Shown here: piece by piece, positions 1-11,210 of the stretch
Layout: every line of letters begins with the position of its first letter
Numbering within the stretch: position 1 is the first letter of the stretch
Assembly: GCA_032207245.1 (NCBI GenBank)
Contig: CM063501.1
Span: 60,362,170-60,426,169 of the forward strand
DNA from: Pardosa pseudoannulata
Lineage: Eukaryota > Arthropoda > Arachnida > Araneae > Lycosidae
Direction of reading: 5' to 3'
DNA length: 64,000 bases
The notes under the pieces: generated by a model
Database searches by the model: none
What the model was told of the DNA's origin: nothing
What the model saw: only the letters and a program-made list of their open reading frames with translations
Made by a program: the position numbers and the translations under genes

Positions 1-360
1 TACTTTACCATTCATTTCATAGGATTACTTTACCATTCATTTCATAAGATTAATTTACCATTCATTTCCATTAATGAACAGAAATTAATTCCAATAATTT
101 TTTTAAAGTTCTAAACATTTACCATTAATTTCATAAGATTACTTTACCATTAACTTCATAAGATTACTTTACCATTCATTTCATAAGATGACTTTACCAT
201 TCATTTCATAATATTACTTTACCATTCATTTCATTAGATTAATTTACCATTCATTTCCATTAATTAACAGAAATTAATTCCAATAATTTTTTTAAAGTTC
301 TAAACCTTTACCATTCATTTCATAAGATTACTTTACCATTAATTTCATAAGATTAACACA
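1..360. repeat. minisatellite, about 25-bp unit
   Basis: A unit close to TTTACCATTCATTTCATAAG plus ATTAC is repeated head to tail. Two copies of a larger block (about 55-137 and 236-317) share the non-repeat insert with AACAGAAATTAATTCCAATA, so the array has a higher-order period of about 180 bp. The array runs off the left edge of the window. Confidence 0.9.
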
Positions 361-2330
361 ATTGAAAATACTGGATCCGAGTTTAAGTTCATTGCTGAAA
401 AAAGACGTATATGCTGCAAATTTCTGACTTAATGACTGCATTTTTTACATTACTTTCTCTTTTATACTGATTTTCTAATTTTATTCGAAAACAATCTGAT
501 TAAGAAGATAAACTTTTTTAAAACTGATTGCTACGAATTAGACTAAGAGAAGATGACTAGTCTAAACTTCCACAGTAATAAAGAAAAATTTGCATGAAGT
601 CCTCTTCAATTAGTCATTATATTGACAAGAAAGCAACAATCACTTTTTAAAGCATGAAATAGTTTCACAAAATTAGCTAAAAATGCTAGACCTTAGTTTA
701 TGATCATTGCTGAAAAATAAAAAACTATGCAACAAATTTCTGATTTTCCAATGATTCTTTATGAAATTTGATATATTTTCCCTTTATTGAAATATTCTAA
801 TATTATTCGAAAAGTAATTTTAAAAATACAACCTCATTTAAACCACTTTACTCACTGTTGATTTTCTGTCCTTTCTCTAGAAATTCACAAAATTTACATA
901 ACTATTTTTACAAAAAGTTCGAAAATTATTGGAATTATCTAAAACTCCATACAACATATCTACACATCAGAGTTAATATACTGGCTCACGCTTTAATTGA
1001 AGCAGGAAATACCTACTTCATTCAGAATAAAAGCAAATTTAAAAGACACAAACCAACGTTTGAGAAAAGGTTGTTAAAAAGTATTTCTGATTTCTGTCAT
1101 ATCTAAAACACGTTTAAAAAATCTTTATGAATTTCCAATCAATTCTTTAACTATAAAAATTCAATCTATCTGCCATCGATTGAAATTTTTTTTATTCCTC
1201 GAGAGATATTTAAAATTGTAGTAAAATTAGGCAAGGATGTATGCATTAAAAATATTTCATTCATCCCGTGGGCATTTAAAATATCTATTTAAAATTCACG
1301 GCTTTAATACATATTCTACAGATGAAACTCTCATTGATTTTTGAGACTTGCTTTCATACTTAACCTACATAACTTAACACATACTATACAAGGAAACAAT
1401 CTAATTGAAGTATAGGTAATAAACTATATAAAATATTTTTTGGTATAGATTTTAAAGTTTAATTACCATTTACGTGACTCCAGTGGAGTTGACAATAGAA
1501 CAGTAAATTATCATAATTAAATTTAATTAAATTAAAATAAGTTAATTATTACTAAATTGAGACTTATAATTATTTTATATTTATAATTCTTCTATGAAAT
1601 AAGATTAGCTAACTTATATAACCAATATAACAATAATATACTATATAAGAAAACATAATTCTAATTAAAGTATAAATAATAAAGTATAACTAACACTTTT
1701 TGATGCACATGTCGAAGTTAAGTAACCATCAACGCTACCCCACCGCAAGTGTCGATGGAACGATAGATTAAAATAGAAATAAAATTAAGACTTATTTAAA
1801 ATTATACTACAATTACATTTACTAAATTAAATAAAATTAAAGAAAAATTCATTCAGGATTCAGGCATTTAATCTTTTCCTATTTTCAATATGCTCTTTGT
1901 CTGAATATTAAAATTCTAACGCAGACGATGAAAAATTAAAAGATTTAAGATGAAGAATTAAGTGTATATTTCTATACTTTTAAATTTATAAAGTGAAATA
2001 ACCTAGATTCAAAAAATTTTAAACACTAATAGTGAGGAATCATTCGACAATAAACCTCTGGTGCATTTTTACTTAAGTAAAATTTATCTTAATCATTCAA
2101 TTGTCTGATACAAATGAAACATATAAACACTAATTGCATGTGAGAGCCCTATTTAGATTCTTAAATATCAACTGGAAAACGCCAGATAAAGGTATTAAAG
2201 AGCACAAACTCACAGATAAAACATTTACATTACAAAAGCCCAACGAGACGTAACAAAACATTTAAATTTACAAATTTTACACGTATAAATGTTAATTTGT
2301 TACAAGATTCTGCTTGCGTCAATATATTTT
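361..2330. other. AT-rich non-coding stretch
   Basis: I see no exon, RNA gene or mobile element here. The longest open frame (858-1106, plus, 82 codons) has no recognisable domain, no splice context and lies in very AT-rich DNA. I treat it as chance. Confidence 0.6.
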
Positions 2331-3118
2331 ACCAATCAGAGTGGTGATTCACGTTTCACACGAGGGTTTTAATGCCCTGTCTATTGTAATTATTACAGTA
2401 CAAACATAATTTTATATTACAGTTATGGTGAGTTTACATTCTTTTTCAGTATATTAGACTTCAAGCTTTCTTTTCTTCGCTCGGTTCTTATTTTTTTTAA
2501 TGAAATTATTTGCTTAGTTAGGAACTGCAGGTTATTGGTAAAATAAATTGAACTATATATAGATATATATTTACTCCTTTATATATTTATACTTGAAGAA
2601 AAATGTCTTTTCTACAGTTATAAAATATATTTCCATAAATATTCTAATATTAAAACTTCTCTCTCTTTTGTGTCCACTCAAATAAGTTCATGGAAATATT
2701 TGACACTTGATTTGATACCTTTGTAACCGTATAAAAAGAAGTCGCTACACTATCCATCGTATGCGATTTTTATGATAAAGATGAAGATTGAACTTTTGAG
2801 AGAGGAAAAAAAAATATCTTTTCAGTTTCTCTATAAAATGAAATCTAAAATTCAATAACTCGTAATCAGTCTTGTCAGAAACACAAAATCAGTTTTTTTC
2901 CCTTTTTCTTGTGGACATGACTACTTTAAACTCAGACTCCTTTGATGATGAGGAAGGGCACGTGATGTTCGCGACAGCAGAATGAAATGTCAATGTTTTG
3001 AACACTTGATTTGCCAAAAGGTGATGACAGACCCGCATTCAAGTCTGTGAATATATTTTAAAGACTGAAAAAACACACAGGCTAATAAAATACAGCGTTT
3101 ATTTAAATTGTGTAAAAT
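2331..3118 (-). other. probable 3' UTR and flank of the otd gene
   Basis: This is the DNA immediately downstream (minus strand) of the otd stop codon. A canonical AATAAA on the minus strand lies at 3098-3103, only about 16 bases past the stop, so it may not be the site used. The segment 2880-3060 is less AT-rich than its surroundings and may be UTR. The UTR end cannot be fixed without transcripts. Confidence 0.4.
3098..3103 (-). terminator. candidate polyadenylation signal of otd
   Basis: The plus-strand TTTATT reads AATAAA on the minus strand just after the TAG stop of the last otd exon. Its closeness to the stop makes it only a candidate, because AATAAA is frequent in AT-rich DNA. Confidence 0.3.
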
Positions 3119-3697
3119 CTATAGCGCTTGAAATTTCATTGTTGAAGACTTGCTATCCGGAACATCTAGACAGTCGGTACGTGCTAAAGGAGGATAGTTG
3201 CTGTACCCGCTCATGTCTCGCGAAGATCCCAGACACTGACCAGACACTGGCTGAGCAGCAGTTGGCGTCACTACCTGGTGATGACTACTCGTCATCGGGT
3301 GAGGCTGGTACGTGTGGTTATAGTAGTCATAGTGGAAGGAATATGGGCTGTTTTGAAGGTAGCCATTTGTGTTGTAGACTGGACAGTTGAACTGATACGT
3401 AGATGAGGAGTCCACCTTCTGCATGCAGCTTGACGTGCTGGGCATAAGCAGACTGTCTGGAGTGGTTGGACTGTATTCTCCGCTTCTAGGTGGCAGCGGA
3501 GTTAAAGTGGTTGAAGGGCTGGAACCCGATTCACCAGAGGATGGGCTTGCATGCGACTGAGAAGTTGAAGGGCTGCTGCAGGGAGCAGTGTTTTGCTGAG
3601 CAGGTGGGCTCTTAGCTTGCTTCTTGGGAGCACGGTTCTTGTTGGAGCCATTCTGGGATTGCTGGCGACATTTTGCGCGGCGATTCTTGAACCAAAC
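3119..3697 (-). CDS. otd: orthodenticle/Otx homeobox protein, terminal exon
   Basis: Last coding exon (192 codons plus TAG) of a K50 paired-like homeodomain transcription factor of the Otx family, a nuclear DNA-binding regulator of anterior head and brain patterning that binds TAATCC-type sites. It opens directly after a TAG acceptor at 3698-3700 in phase 0, with VWFKNRRAKCRQQ. These are homeodomain residues 47 onward, with W48, F49, K50 and N51 all present. A basic linker (NKNRAPKK) follows, then a long Ser/Thr/Pro-rich region and a Tyr/His/Asn-rich region. The C-terminus contains DCLD, then SSTMKFQAL, matching the DCLD...KFQ-x-L tail of vertebrate Otx proteins. The reading frame is intact and antisense frames over it are shadows. 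Family assignment is very secure. Which otd paralogue it is (arthropods often have two) cannot be decided here. Confidence 0.97.
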   Translation of the reverse strand, partial: VWFKNRRAKCRQQSQNGSNKNRAPKKQAKSPPAQQNTAPCSSPSTSQSHASPSSGESGSSPSTTLTPLPPRSGEYSPTTPDSLLMPSTSSCMQKVDSSSTYQFNCPVYNTNGYLQNSPYSFHYDYYNHTYQPHPMTSSHHQVVTPTAAQPVSGQCLGSSRDMSGYSNYPPLARTDCLDVPDSKSSTMKFQAL

Positions 3698-5584
3698 CTA
3701 ATACAAAGAAACAAAAAAGAAGAATGTAAGAAACTTTGGAAGAAAAAAAATCTGATGTATACACCTTATGACTTTTTTGTATGCCAATTATATACTACTT
3801 TATTATTGTTATTTTGGATGTTATTACGCGCTTACAAACTATCAAAATATTCTAATTTGCCCATTTTCTCTAAAGTTATTTTCGTTTTTCATAGTAACTG
3901 GGTTGTCTGAGCTCAATTACTGCTATCTGGTGAAGACCCACAGAGTAAATATAATTATATTGAGATTTTTCGTAAAATAGGTTATAAACCGAAATATTTC
4001 ACAATCTCAATACCTTGATTCCCTACTAGGAATGGGAGTTATTGTTAAATAAAATAAGCATTGTTAAATATGGTGTAATATACATGCATTAAGTGGTGTA
4101 TAAAAATTTGGAAATGTGTAAAAAATTTTGAAAATTACTTTTATATCAATATTTAAATGTAATTTGTTAAATTCCAGTTTCCCGGGGAGAATTGAAAGGT
4201 GTCTCGAGATTATCTAGATCTTCTGCTATAGCCATGAATCAAATGTGGTACAGTTAGAATTTTGAATGAAATCTAAGTCTTCGGTTATATTTTAATATTT
4301 CTGTATTTCTCTCTTATTTTGCTCTAAAAGGCAACTAAATTGCATAGGAAATACAAAATACAATCAATGAAGGTAGAATAATAAGACTATTGTCTACTTG
4401 TTCTAATGTTAAGGGATATTACTAGCAAAACCTGATAATTCAAAGTATATCTCACTGATATTTTTTTTAGAAGAATAAATTTTTATTTTGCCAACAGATG
4501 GCAGCAGCAAACTCAATATTTCACTGATCTTGTAGAAGACGATCTCAAAGTTTATTTTTAATCAGCAATATTAGTAGTAATTTTGAATAACCAATTAGAG
4601 TTAAGAAAAAAATTTTAAACAAGGAAAATGGATACTATTTTTAACTAGTGATTTAACAATTGAGATATGTATTTTTAGTTTTCAGATTTAATTTTTTAAG
4701 TATTTTATTTTAAAAATTCTATTTCTTTCTTTGCTAGAATTACATAAAAACAAATTGTTGCAATTTTTCAGTAGTCCATTTTACAATATTATATTAAACT
4801 TTTTAGAAAATGCCTCTATTTTTTAGTTGATACAGGATAATTTAAGAACCTTAAAAATTTCGGAATCATCAAGTCAAATTTATATATTTGTTCATTAACA
4901 TATTTGTTCATTTGTGTAAGATTGCACCTTTTACTGAGAGTATACCTTTTAATCTTTAGAATAAAACTTAGTTATTATCGTATACATTCATTGGAAATTT
5001 AAAAAATATTAGTTAAAATATCCATTTTTCTTGTTCCAATATGTTAATGTATATTTTTTAATTTCTAAAAGGATAGATTTTTGCAGTTCAAAATATAATA
5101 ATTTTAACTATTTTATACTTCACAAGGTAAACGATACCTTAGTAAACACAAGGTTGGTAAATTTTGAAGCTATTTGATGATTAGAAATGTACCTGATGTA
5201 TTTTAAACACTTACGAAAATCAAATTATTTTGTTTTAAAAACTGTTCAAAGTATTTACTGGTAAAAACTGAACTGCAGTTGTGGTTATATTTATGTTGAT
5301 TATAAGGCAATGGATATTTAAACTTTTGTGTCCTAGTGGGTTTTGATAAAATACTGTCGAAAAATCCCGAACAGCGCAACCGCACTTTATCTACATGGAT
5401 ATAAAAAGACACAAGCAGCGCTATAGCACTTCTCCTATTTTATGTTCTAAAGATATATGCTTCAATATTGCACTATTATTAAAGTAATATGCCTATTGTA
5501 AAATGTATTATTTACATGAAATATGAGCTGTATGATGTACTTGCATTTGTAAATCTGAGCACGCTTGACTTCGACAGTCGATGG

Positions 5585-5751
5585 TTTGGAGTACTACGGT
5601 TTACTTTTTTTGCAACACGAGGGCTAATGAGACCGGAACCTACAGCTGAAAACCGATTTCGAACGGCTACGAACATCCATGCCACTGTGGGATCGAACTC
5701 ATGAACTCTGGTACCAAAGGCCAGCACTCTAACCAACCGGCCATCGTTCGG
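5585..5751 (-). mobile_element. tRNA-derived SINE, family A, full length
   Basis: On the minus strand the tRNA-like head has an A-box-like GATGGCCGGTTGGTTAG and a B-box region, followed by a body and a short GT-rich 3' tail. It is flanked by a perfect 13-bp target duplication CGACAGTCGATGG at 5572-5584 and 5752-5764, which proves retroposition. It sits inside the otd intron. Confidence 0.93.
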
Positions 5752-5814
5752 CGACAGTCGATGGAGTTCCGTCAGTGGTCCACAACGTACGTAATATGCT
5801 GGGTTTTCTCAAAA

Positions 5815-6172
5815 TAAAAACGGAACAGGTATCTCAGGCAACTGTCTCGTAACTGAGAGGTTGCGGGTTTGGAACCTAAGCTGGACTAAGATCCACCATG
5901 TTCTTTAAAGCTCACTGGGACACGTTAAATATGTTCGTGGTCACAATGTCCTCTAAGTTCTCAATAATAACTCTGAGAGTGGCAGACCAAGTCTATGGGT
6001 CTTCTGCTTGGTCCCTGCTTCAAAATTACTAGGACACACTAGAGCAAAGTTGTTCTTTCACTTTAACGGTGCTCATTAAAACGAAAGACGCACCCCCTTT
6101 GACTTGATACGAGTAGCATATGGTTCAATCATGCTTGGTTTGTCAAAGAGGCATCAGAAACAACAACAACAA
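5815..6172 (+). mobile_element. second tRNA-derived SINE-like element with (AAC)n tail
   Basis: The plus strand starts with a tRNA-like anticodon arm (CTGTCTCGTAACTGAGAG) and a T-arm-like GGTTGCGGGTTTGGAACC. A body of about 280 bp of moderate GC follows, then AACAACAACAACAAG at about 6158-6172. The head, body and simple-repeat tail are SINE architecture. It is unrelated to family A. No clear target duplication was found, and the exact 5' end is uncertain. It ends about 30 bases from the otd homeodomain exon. Confidence 0.55.
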
Positions 6173-6201
6173 GAATCGAATAGAATGAAATTAGTTCTCA
6201 C

Positions 6202-6362
6202 CTGAACTCTCGATTCCGGCAGCCTAATCTGGTTTGCCACCTCTTCCCTCATGAAAATATCAGGATATCTTGTCTTTTGAAAGAGAGCTTCCAGAATATC
6301 AAGCTGAGCACGGCTGAATGTTGTTCTTTCGCGACGCTGTTTGCGAGCTCCCTGAGGATTAG
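6202..6362 (-). CDS. otd: orthodenticle/Otx homeobox protein, homeodomain exon
   Basis: Internal exon of 161 bases: 2 bases completing a split codon, then 53 codons beginning [16 protein letters not shown] and ending LPESRVQ. Borders are consensus: TTTCCAG acceptor (rc at 6363-6369) and CAG/GTGAGA donor (rc). It encodes homeodomain residues 1-46 with the Otx hallmarks [25 protein letters not shown] and LPESRVQ. From memory of the family, Otx proteins usually have ALKINLPES at residues 35-43. Here it reads ANQIRLPES, so helix 2 and the turn are somewhat divergent. The exon joins in phase 0 to 3697. The entry phase requires an upstream exon ending in one base of a split codon, which I could not find in this window. 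Confidence 0.97.
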
Positions 6363-8040
6363 CTGGAAATAGATAAAAACAAAGGAAATGTTACTCTGGG
6401 AACTTTCGAATGGAGAGTAAACTTTTAAATTTGATTCAATTTCTAACTCCAATAATGTTTTTAGAAATCATTTCATTCAAAATATGAGCACTTCATAGAG
6501 AACATATACAAAATAGCGACAACAGACAGATGGAACTTTTAAAAGTTCCATTTATCATCATTTAAAGGATGAACAAATACACTAATTGTACTCCATTTAT
6601 CAACAACACTAATGCTTTAAGAAATCAAAATGTATGGGAAAAGTACACACACCACAGTAATGTTTTTAGGGATCAATAATTCATTCAAAATATGAACACT
6701 TCATAGAAAGCATATGCAAAATAAGCACAAGAAACAAATGGAATTTTTAAAAGTTCTCTTTGTCATAATTTAAATGACGAACAAATAGATTAATTGCACC
6801 CCATTTATCAACAACACTAATGTTTTAAGAAATCAATGTATGGGAAATATGACACTACAGATAAGAGAAAAATAAAATATCGACTTCAACCGACTTAAAT
6901 AGAACTGGAACCATATTTATTTATCTGTAAAAATCCGTGCGTATTTATTAATAAATAAATAACAATAAAGAGTTGCAAATGAATAGACACGGAGGAAGAA
7001 TCTTATTTATTCATCGTCTACTTCACCGAATTTAAGAAAGCAAGTCCAATCTTATTAAGTAAAAGATGTATTCCTAGAAATTCCTTGGAAAAGCATCTTC
7101 CGAATGGAGACTTGTGAGAACTGATTATGTAGGGAAGCAGTAATGTTCAACATGAGTGAGCAGAGGCCCATGTAAATCATAAAGTTGCTTATGGCTATAT
7201 ATTTTGTAATCGACTTCTTATAATACATATGTGTAATAGTATCAATAGTTTATTTTCTGAATCCAAATTCTATGATTTTTCTTATTTCAAACGGTAACAG
7301 TTGGTAATGAATGAAATAAGGACAGTTTTGCGATCTTGTGGTATATGCATATAATGATTCAGTTTCGATATGTAAATAACTAGATTTTAGTTAGCTATTT
7401 ATTCCATACAGTATATCTATATTTCAACAGTTTGAGAAATAACTTATTTCACTATATACAAGGTACAATATAATGATGGCTTGTAATTTTTAATGTCATC
7501 CCTGGTATATGAAGTTCGTAAAATTATTTTTGTTAATTCTGAGAGCTTGCTTTGAATCATATTTTATTGTTAAAAAAGCATGTTATAAGGAATAATAATG
7601 GCTAAATGATTCAACATCAGCAAAATGATATAGAATTAAGCTCAAAATATAGCATGCTTCATTCAGTTTCAGATTTTGCAAATGTGTGTCATACAGTTGT
7701 TAAGTTACATATGAAGTTAAATGATTTATAAAATTTATTTTCTGTGTATGTTCTGGTAATACGGTTAGTTTAAATGTAATATACCATATCTCTCTCCCAC
7801 ATGAAATACTTGCATGAATGAACGAATTAAACACGTGCATTTATATAAGCATTTCAAACACCTGGTGTCATCGCTTGAAAGAAACGAAAATGACATTTAA
7901 AAAAACTACGGTGTGCAGGTCATATGAGTTGCTACATGTGTGGTGAAAGGTATGAATCAAAAGAAGAAAAAACTTTACCAGATTTAGACTACCACAGATC
8001 AACTTAAGTAGATTGTTAAAAAGAAAATCCAGCTGTCAGA
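6363..8040 (-). other. upstream otd intron, AT-rich, with tandem duplication
   Basis: This is intronic or upstream relative to the homeodomain exon. A tandem duplication with a period of about 205 bp occupies about 6450-6655 and 6656-6855. Both halves carry AACACTAATG and ATTCAAAATATGA-type blocks. I see no exon in the remainder. Confidence 0.6.
6450..6855. repeat. two-copy tandem duplication, about 205 bp
   Basis: The copies share ordered blocks such as AATGTTTTTAG, ATTCATTCAAAATATGA, CACTTCATAGA, TTTTAAAAGTTC and CCATTTATCAACAACACTAATG, with scattered substitutions. This indicates an old local duplication. Confidence 0.85.
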
Positions 8041-8850
8041 CAGCGACAGTTTATGTGGATGTTTGTTGACTCGAAAGTTTTCTTCTGTAAACAAGACCAT
8101 TCACCAGAACTAAGGAACTATCGAGTTCTGAACTTAATCCTTTCTCGTCAAATGGCCACCAGATGACAATTTTCGACCTTCGAAAAGGGCGAAAGAGTAA
8201 ATCCCTCCAAGGACGGACGATGTCTTCTTGCAGTGGCCATCTCAGGGCTGTGACCCTCCTTCCCAAGACCATTTCTGTCCCCAAACATCCACCTGGCGTT
8301 AATCCCCCTTTGCTGGTGGTTCTCAACAGCTTTTATCCTCACAGCATCAGGGTTTCACACATTAGTATCTTCTCACATGCCGGAACAGTTATCTGTTCGG
8401 GCCATCTAAATGCAGACCCCCCCTCCTCCATTTTGAGTCGAATTTCCATGGGTGCTACTTATTATGCGTTCTGCGGCTTGCCGAATGCAATTATGCCTTT
8501 GTGTGTCGCAGTTTCCGCCAGTGTCTCTCTTTTTGGGGGATCTCTTTTGCGGAAATCCTCCGGCTCCTCCCACCCCTGTGTGAACGACGCAGTCGCTGTT
8601 GCTCCTACGTGATCCCGGGACGGGTGGCGGAATTTTGTTTCGCAGCATCGGGTATCAGATCCAGTTCCACCTCTCCGATCACATGTCAAGCATTTCGGAA
8701 GCACGCTTTTTCCTGCTTTTGGCGTAGTTCTATTTTATCTCCCCCCTCTCTTTTAAATGCGTTTGGCCTGTTTCTCAACTACATCCATTTCGACTATTCG
8801 GAGATACACAGAACCGCACTTGTTGCTAAAAAGCGTGTATCATAACGCAC
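8041..8850. promoter_or_regulatory. GC-elevated island, candidate regulatory element
   Basis: Base composition rises abruptly to near 50 percent GC inside DNA of about 30 percent GC, with complex non-repetitive sequence. Long open frames occur on both strands (149 codons at 8163-8612 plus, 80-91 codons minus), but none resembles a protein family and they follow from the composition. I infer a constrained non-coding element or, less likely, an unrecognised exon. Confidence 0.35.
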
Positions 8851-8959
8851 ATGCCATGTAGTGCTCGTTTTCTCCTTAATATATTCAAATGAGTTGTCGA
8901 AACAGTAAATTACATTAGCGGCCTTCAATTTTTTTAAAGTGCTACTGTCAATTTTTTTT

Positions 8960-9113
8960 AAATTTGTTTGCTTTTTAGCAACAAGAGAATAATTAGACCG
9001 AAACCTACAGCTTAAAATCAATTCCGAATGTCTACGACCATCTATGTGAAAAGCGGGATTGGAACCCATGGAGTTCGGTACCGCAAATGTACCCATTTAG
9101 GCTACAGTACTTC
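8960..9113 (-). mobile_element. degenerate SINE, family A
   Basis: It shares with the intact copies the ordered blocks GACCGAAACCTACAGCTTAAA, ATTCCGAATG, CTACGACCATC and GGAACCCATGGAGTTCGGTAC, with many substitutions and no clear target duplication. It is an old copy in the same orientation as the others. Confidence 0.75.
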
Positions 9114-9740
9114 CCAAATTGGATTTCTCCTGTATAAACTTAACGTATAGGAATAAAATTAACTCCCTCTGTTAGGCCAAATTTAAAGAATTCGTTAAAA
9201 AAAATTATACCACGTCCGAGACACATTATATCGGAAACTATCTTCCCATTAAAAGAAAAAAACTAGAAAACTATATGTAATTTTTAATTATTTGCGAGAA
9301 ATTTTGGAGAGTTTTTTTTCTTTTAACTCAAAGAATAACATTTACCAAACATAATTTAAAGTGGGAAACGGCATCTTGAAGAATGCCATATATCACGCGG
9401 GTATATACCCCTGCACTATAACACTATCACATTTTTAAAGAATTCTTAAATTGAAAGCCCGCCAAATGAAATTTTACTTTTCCCCGAATAGGTAACGTTT
9501 TAAAATTATATTTAAGATATGTATCGATATATATTTCGCTCAAATATTGCGGGTAATAATGGGTTAAAATCATCCTGAATTTTCTATTACAGAATGAAGC
9601 TGGATTTTGTGTAAAGATAATTTCTATACAGTTTGATTATTTTTTGGCTCTTTTGCTAGTATTTAAATCTGTTTCTGTAGGCTTTTCACTCCATTTCAAA
9701 ATACTCCCCAATAACATTTTTTTCTTACCTTAAAATAAAA
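9114..9740. other. AT-rich non-coding stretch
   Basis: I see no gene, repeat or structured element here. Confidence 0.5.
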
Positions 9741-10176
9741 TACGTTCCGGCCCGGAAATCTCACCCACTGCTTTCTATACCCCTCCCCTTCTCATCTGTG
9801 TGCGCCCCATTCTAGAAGTCAGATCCTACCGTGATATACGCTAATAAGCTTCTCGGCATAAAAAAAATTAAAAGAATATATTTTGGAATAGATCGCAGAG
9901 ACGCTTTGAGACCCAATTACAAACACGTAGCTCGCTCCCAAAGAAAGAGAAGAGGGGGAGGGCAGGTTGACCAACACACAAGGGAGCACCGCCCGGGGTT
10001 AAACTCCCTAATTGCCTTGTCGCTGCTGCAGCCTGAGTTGTTACATCTCAATCATTTTCGGTTCGGGGGATGGAGAGACGATAAAAATAATAAAGAAATG
10101 GAAAGCCACAGGGTTGTTGCTTGCAACGAAAAGCACGCCAACAACTGCCAAGGCGAGAGCCGCGCGCTGTCCTTCG
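9741..10176. promoter_or_regulatory. GC-elevated island interrupted by a hAT element
   Basis: Complex sequence with pyrimidine-rich and purine-rich runs, CATCTG and CTAATTG motifs, and CpGs. The island continues for about 60 bp after the hAT insertion (11143-11210), so the ancestral element was split by the transposon. Open frames on both strands are unrecognised. A regulatory role is inferred only from composition and position near otd. Confidence 0.35.
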
Positions 10177-11142
10177 CAGTGTTGCCAACCATACGATAAT
10201 TATCGTATATGTACGATAACTTAGTACTCTGTACGATGAAATATAATCTCAAAATTATGTGGCATAATTCTGAAAAACTGTACGATAATTTCCTGATTTG
10301 TACGATAAACCAAAAGTAGACTAATGGAGAATTAAAAAAACAGGTAATTTAAACTGTAACTCTATAAAGAGCAACATAAAAAAATTGAGAATGTCTAATT
10401 AATTTTTTTTATCACTTTTTCCCATCAAATAATTATTGTTGTAGATTTTAGAACAGCTTAAAGAACATGTTTTGTGGTGCTTCTTCATTAAATAAAAGTA
10501 AATAATCCTGTAACAGAAGTTGAGAAAGGCCATCTGTACTGTGTAATAATAAAAGGGAAAGTGTCAATTATAAAAAAAATGTATATTTGTGAAATTGAAT
10601 ATGACCTAGGTACTAATGTTTGATATTATTTGAAACTAATATAAAATAAAGAATTTTAAAAATGGTTATGACCAGTGTTTTTATCTGTTAGTTATTTAAA
10701 ATTATTTAAATCACTCTTATCCTTAAATACACAAAACACAAAATTGTTAAATGCAAAATTACTGAATATTCACGATTATACTGGAGATATTTCTTTAATG
10801 ATTACATAATTATGGATAATTAGAAGTAATTTTGCATTTTACTTATTCTATTGCAGTTTTCACTAAAATATGGTATTTTTAGTAATTAAACCGATTATTA
10901 AATAATAATCGGCTACAAAGTTACATAATGGTAAATAATAAAAATTCTGTCATTTCTATGTTTTTCCACAATTTTAAAATCTATCTGATATTAAGATTCA
11001 ATTGATTAAAAATATATCGTACAAGTGCCCTCTATTAACACTATTTTGAACTAATTACAAAAATGTACTATTATTTATAAGCCAATGCCATAATTTTAGG
11101 ACCTAGAATCCATAATTTTACCTGTGAAGGTTGGCAACACTG
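10177..11142. mobile_element. non-autonomous hAT transposon (966 bp)
   Basis: Terminal inverted repeats CAGTGTTGCCAACC and GGTTGGCAACACTG are perfect over 14 bp. A perfect 8-bp target duplication GTCCTTCG lies at 10169-10176 and 11143-11150, the hallmark of hAT. The left subterminal region has several TGTACGATAA-type repeats. There is no transposase frame, so it is an internally deleted derivative. Confidence 0.93.
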
Positions 11143-11210
11143 GTCCTTCGTTTCATTAACAGTAACACATTCTACGGTTGCTGTACGAAAAGTGAAAAAG
11201 GTAATTCACT

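Larger units (their letters stand above)
3698..6201 (-). other. otd intron inside the homeodomain
   Basis: A 2,504-bp intron with GT (rc at 6200-6201) and AG (rc at 3698-3699) borders, phase 0, splitting the homeodomain between residues 46 and 47. This is the position shared by many paired-class homeobox genes. It is mostly AT-rich. Towards its 5' end it carries a full-length SINE (5585-5751) and a second tRNA-derived element (5815-6172). Confidence 0.93.

Noticed and set aside
3139..3714. Open frames overlapping the otd exon on the plus strand and in another minus frame
   Set aside because: The otd frame is unambiguous by homology, and the others are shadows of it.
8051..8845. Six overlapping frames of 64-149 codons
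   Set aside because: They lie on both strands of a GC-elevated island, share no family motif and follow from low stop-codon density. A regulatory element is the better explanation, though not proven.
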